Source: Chromatiales bacterium
Lineage (GTDB): Bacteria; Pseudomonadota; Gammaproteobacteria; Xanthomonadales; SZUA-36
Assembly (NCBI GenBank): GCA_024640025.1
Contig: JAHEFT010000015.1
Location: 1-36,278, forward strand
Direction of reading: 5' to 3'
DNA length: 36,278 nt
Shown: one piece after another, positions 34,673 to 36,278 of the stretch
Layout: each line of letters opens with the position of its first letter
How positions within the stretch are numbered: position 1 is the stretch's first letter
Made by a program: the position numbers and the translations under genes
The notes under the pieces: model-generated
The model's input: only the letters and a program-made list of their open reading frames with translations
What the model was told of the DNA's origin: nothing
Database searches by the model: none

Positions 34673-35626
34673 TTGAACAGCAAATCTCCCCGTTTCTACT
34701 ACAAGGGCAACCAGCTCAAGCAACTCCGGGCATTCTGTGCGGTGGCCAAGAGCGGAAAAATGACGGATGCCGCCGAACAACTGTTTCTCAGTCAGCCGGC
34801 TATCAGCTTGCAAATTCGAGCACTCGAACGCGAGCTCGATACCATGCTGTTCGAACGACATGGCCCCAAGATCAACCTGACCCGGGAGGGCCAGGAGCTT
34901 TACGAAATTGCGCGCCCGCTGGTGGAAGGTCTCGACACGTTGAACGCCCGTTTCAACCGGCAGATGAAAGGTGACCTCGACAGCGGCGAGGTGATAATCG
35001 CGGCCGGTGAATCAACCATCATCTACCTGCTTCCGCGGCTGGTGAAACAGTTCCGGGAACGTTACCCCAATATCCATGTGCAATTACGCAACGTCACCGG
35101 ACGCGATGGGCTCGCGATGATACGCGACGACGAAGTCGACCTGGCGATCGGCTCGATGCTGGATGTTCCGTCTGATATCACCTACCGGCCGGTCTATTCC
35201 TTCGAACCGGCATTGATTATGCCCCTGGGCCATGACCTGGCGGAACGCAAGCGGGTCACCATTGAAGACATCGCGCCCTATGGCCTGATCTTGCCGCCGC
35301 GCAGGCTGACCACCTGGCGAATGGTGGACCGCGTATTCCAGCAGCACCAGGTGCCTTTCAACGTCACGCTGGAAGTGGGTGGCTGGGAAGTAATCAAACG
35401 CTACGTCGAACTGGATTTTGGCGTTTCCATCGTCACCGGAATCTGTCTGAAGGATGATGACAAGCTGGTCGCCAAGAACATGAGCGACTATTTTCCGAAA
35501 CGCAGTTATGGAACGGTCATGCGCCGCGGCAAGTACCTGTCCGCACAGGCGCGGGCCTTCCTCGATGTCGCAGAGGAAGCCAGCATGCCGGACTCCCCAT
35601 GGAAAGTTGGCCAGTCGGAGCGGTAA
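34673..35626 (+). CDS. LysR-family transcriptional regulator
   Basis: 317 residues from TTG 34673, fitting the promoter just upstream. The winged HTH is at about 13-72 (LKQLRAFCAVAKSGKMTDAA, then LFLSQPAISLQIRALE). A periplasmic-binding-protein-like effector domain follows (about 98-305: GEVIIAAGESTIIYLLPRLV, FRERYPNIHVQL, DLAIGSMLD). It has features of the CysB/Cbl-like branch, but the ligand is not readable. It might control the dehydrogenase gene upstream or a gene outside the window. Its stop is 16 bases before the hairpin of the convergent amt terminator. Confidence 0.92.
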   Translation: MNSKSPRFYYKGNQLKQLRAFCAVAKSGKMTDAAEQLFLSQPAISLQIRALERELDTMLFERHGPKINLTREGQELYEIARPLVEGLDTLNARFNRQMKGDLDSGEVIIAAGESTIIYLLPRLVKQFRERYPNIHVQLRNVTGRDGLAMIRDDEVDLAIGSMLDVPSDITYRPVYSFEPALIMPLGHDLAERKRVTIEDIAPYGLILPPRRLTTWRMVDRVFQQHQVPFNVTLEVGGWEVIKRYVELDFGVSIVTGICLKDDDKLVAKNMSDYFPKRSYGTVMRRGKYLSAQARAFLDVAEEASMPDSPWKVGQSER

Positions 35627-35634
35627 GCCCATGC

Positions 35635-35661
35635 AAAAAAAGCCCGGGACAATGCCCGGGC
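35635..35661 (-). terminator. Intrinsic terminator of the ammonium transporter gene
   Basis: GCCCGGG (35642-35648), a 6-base loop and CCCGGGC (35655-35661) form a strong stem. On the minus strand it is followed by seven T (35635-35641), a classical Rho-independent terminator. In the plus direction the stem lacks a U-run, so it serves mainly amt. Confidence 0.9.
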
Positions 35662-35696
35662 CAAGATCGCACCAAAGTGATAAAGAAAAGTCGTTA

Positions 35697-36278
35697 TCAG
35701 GAAGCCGTAAACTCCGGATAGGCTTCCAAACCACATTCGCCAATGTCCAGCCCACCGTATTCTTCTTCTTCGCTGACCCGGAGACCCATCACTGCCTTGA
35801 TAATCAGCCAGGTCACGAAACTGGCGCCAAATACCCAGCCAAAGATGGTTGCTGCCCCGACCAGCTGGCCGAGAAACGAAGTCCCGTCATTGGTGACCGG
35901 AACCAGCATGACACCGAGAAATCCGACGACACCATGCACAGAAATGGCGCCGACCGGATCGTCGATCTTCAGTTTGTCCAGGGCAATGATGCTGAAAACG
36001 ACCAGGACGCCTGCCACCAGGCCAAACAGCGAAGCCTGCAAGGCAGTGGGGGTTGAGGGTTCCGCCGTGATCGCAACAAGGCCCGCCAGGGCACCGTTAA
36101 GGGCCATGGTCAGATCCGCCTTGCCAAACTTGATGTGGGCCACGATCAAGGCTCCGATCAATCCGGTAGCCGCAGCGGCGTTGGTATTCAGGAAAACCAT
36201 GGCGACGCTGTGAGCACTCGCCGCGTCAGCCAATTTCAACACTGAACCGCCATTGAAACCAAACCAGCCCATCCACAG
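35697..36278 (-). CDS. amt: Ammonium transporter, C-terminal part (5' end outside window)
   Basis: The last 193 residues of an Amt/AmtB protein; the frame stays open to the window edge. Seen are FNGGSVLKLADAASAHSVAM, VFLNTNAAAATGLIGALI, the conduction-path His in DPVGAISVHGVVGFLG (second of the twin His pair), and the cytoplasmic tail EEEEYGGLDIGECGLEAYPEF to which PII (GlnK) proteins dock. It moves ammonium across the inner membrane. Together with glnA and ntrBC it suggests NtrC control, but its promoter and any glnK lie beyond the window. Confidence 0.95.
   Translation of the reverse strand: MWMGWFGFNGGSVLKLADAASAHSVAMVFLNTNAAAATGLIGALIVAHIKFGKADLTMALNGALAGLVAITAEPSTPTALQASLFGLVAGVLVVFSIIALDKLKIDDPVGAISVHGVVGFLGVMLVPVTNDGTSFLGQLVGAATIFGWVFGASFVTWLIIKAVMGLRVSEEEEYGGLDIGECGLEAYPEFTAS

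Overview
The window looks like chromosome of a free-living gammaproteobacterium, moderately GC-rich by eye and almost entirely coding. Gene order supports this: hemF-tsaC-topA-smg-dprA-LysM facing def-fmt-rsmB-(DUF4390-ntrY-ntrX)-trkA-trkH resembles the arrangement known near the Pseudomonas origin and, in part, the E. coli smf-smg-yrdD-tsaC and def-fmt-rsmB-trkA loci. The tandem TolB-like/TPR membrane proteins at 29.9-33.6 kb suggest a marine-type lineage such as Woeseiales. That placement is inference. No rRNA, tRNA, CRISPR array, insertion sequence or prophage was seen, and no gene-free stretch reaches 300 bases; the largest is the 246-base glnA control region.

Layout. (1) 1-1911, plus strand: the 3' end of polA, an SGNH hydrolase and an NTF2-like protein. 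(2) 1899-8774, minus strand: one run transcribed LysM protein, dprA, smg, topA, tsaC, hemF (envelope, DNA uptake, supercoiling, tRNA t6A, haem). (3) 8914-19235, plus strand: a long run def, fmt, rsmB, DUF4390 lipoprotein, ntrY, ntrX, trkA, trkH, dtd (protein N-terminal formylation cycle, rRNA methylation, an envelope two-component system, potassium uptake, D-aminoacyl-tRNA proofreading). (4) 19253-24899, minus strand: uppP, glnA, a DUF4124 protein, ntrB, ntrC, a nitrogen-assimilation block. (5) 24939-33644: an accessory stretch with an exported sorbosone-dehydrogenase-like protein, a secreted M14 metallopeptidase, a small TPR membrane protein and two tandem TolB-like/TPR membrane proteins. (6) 33685-36278: a 3-hydroxyisobutyrate-dehydrogenase-family enzyme, a LysR regulator with its own promoter, and the 3' end of an ammonium transporter on the minus strand.

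Nitrogen control ties much of the window together. glnA has a textbook sigma-54 promoter (GG/GC elements 10 bases apart) and two perfect-arm NtrC sites 32 bases apart upstream. NtrB, NtrC and glutamine synthetase lie in one minus-strand run, an Amt gene ends the window, and a second NtrYX pair sits elsewhere. The NtrX here has lost the ATPase and sigma-54 contact motifs.

The most unexpected observation is about translation starts. The topA frame contains no ATG, GTG or TTG codon that would keep its TOPRIM catalytic motif; the only well-placed start is ATA with a good ribosome binding site. dprA has a similar problem and seems to start at ACG. Either this genome uses non-canonical initiation on these genes or the assembled sequence carries point errors; read-level checks would decide. 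I found no clearly new multi-gene system. The best candidate for an undescribed functional unit is the M14 peptidase/TPR/TolB-like cluster at 26.1-33.6 kb.
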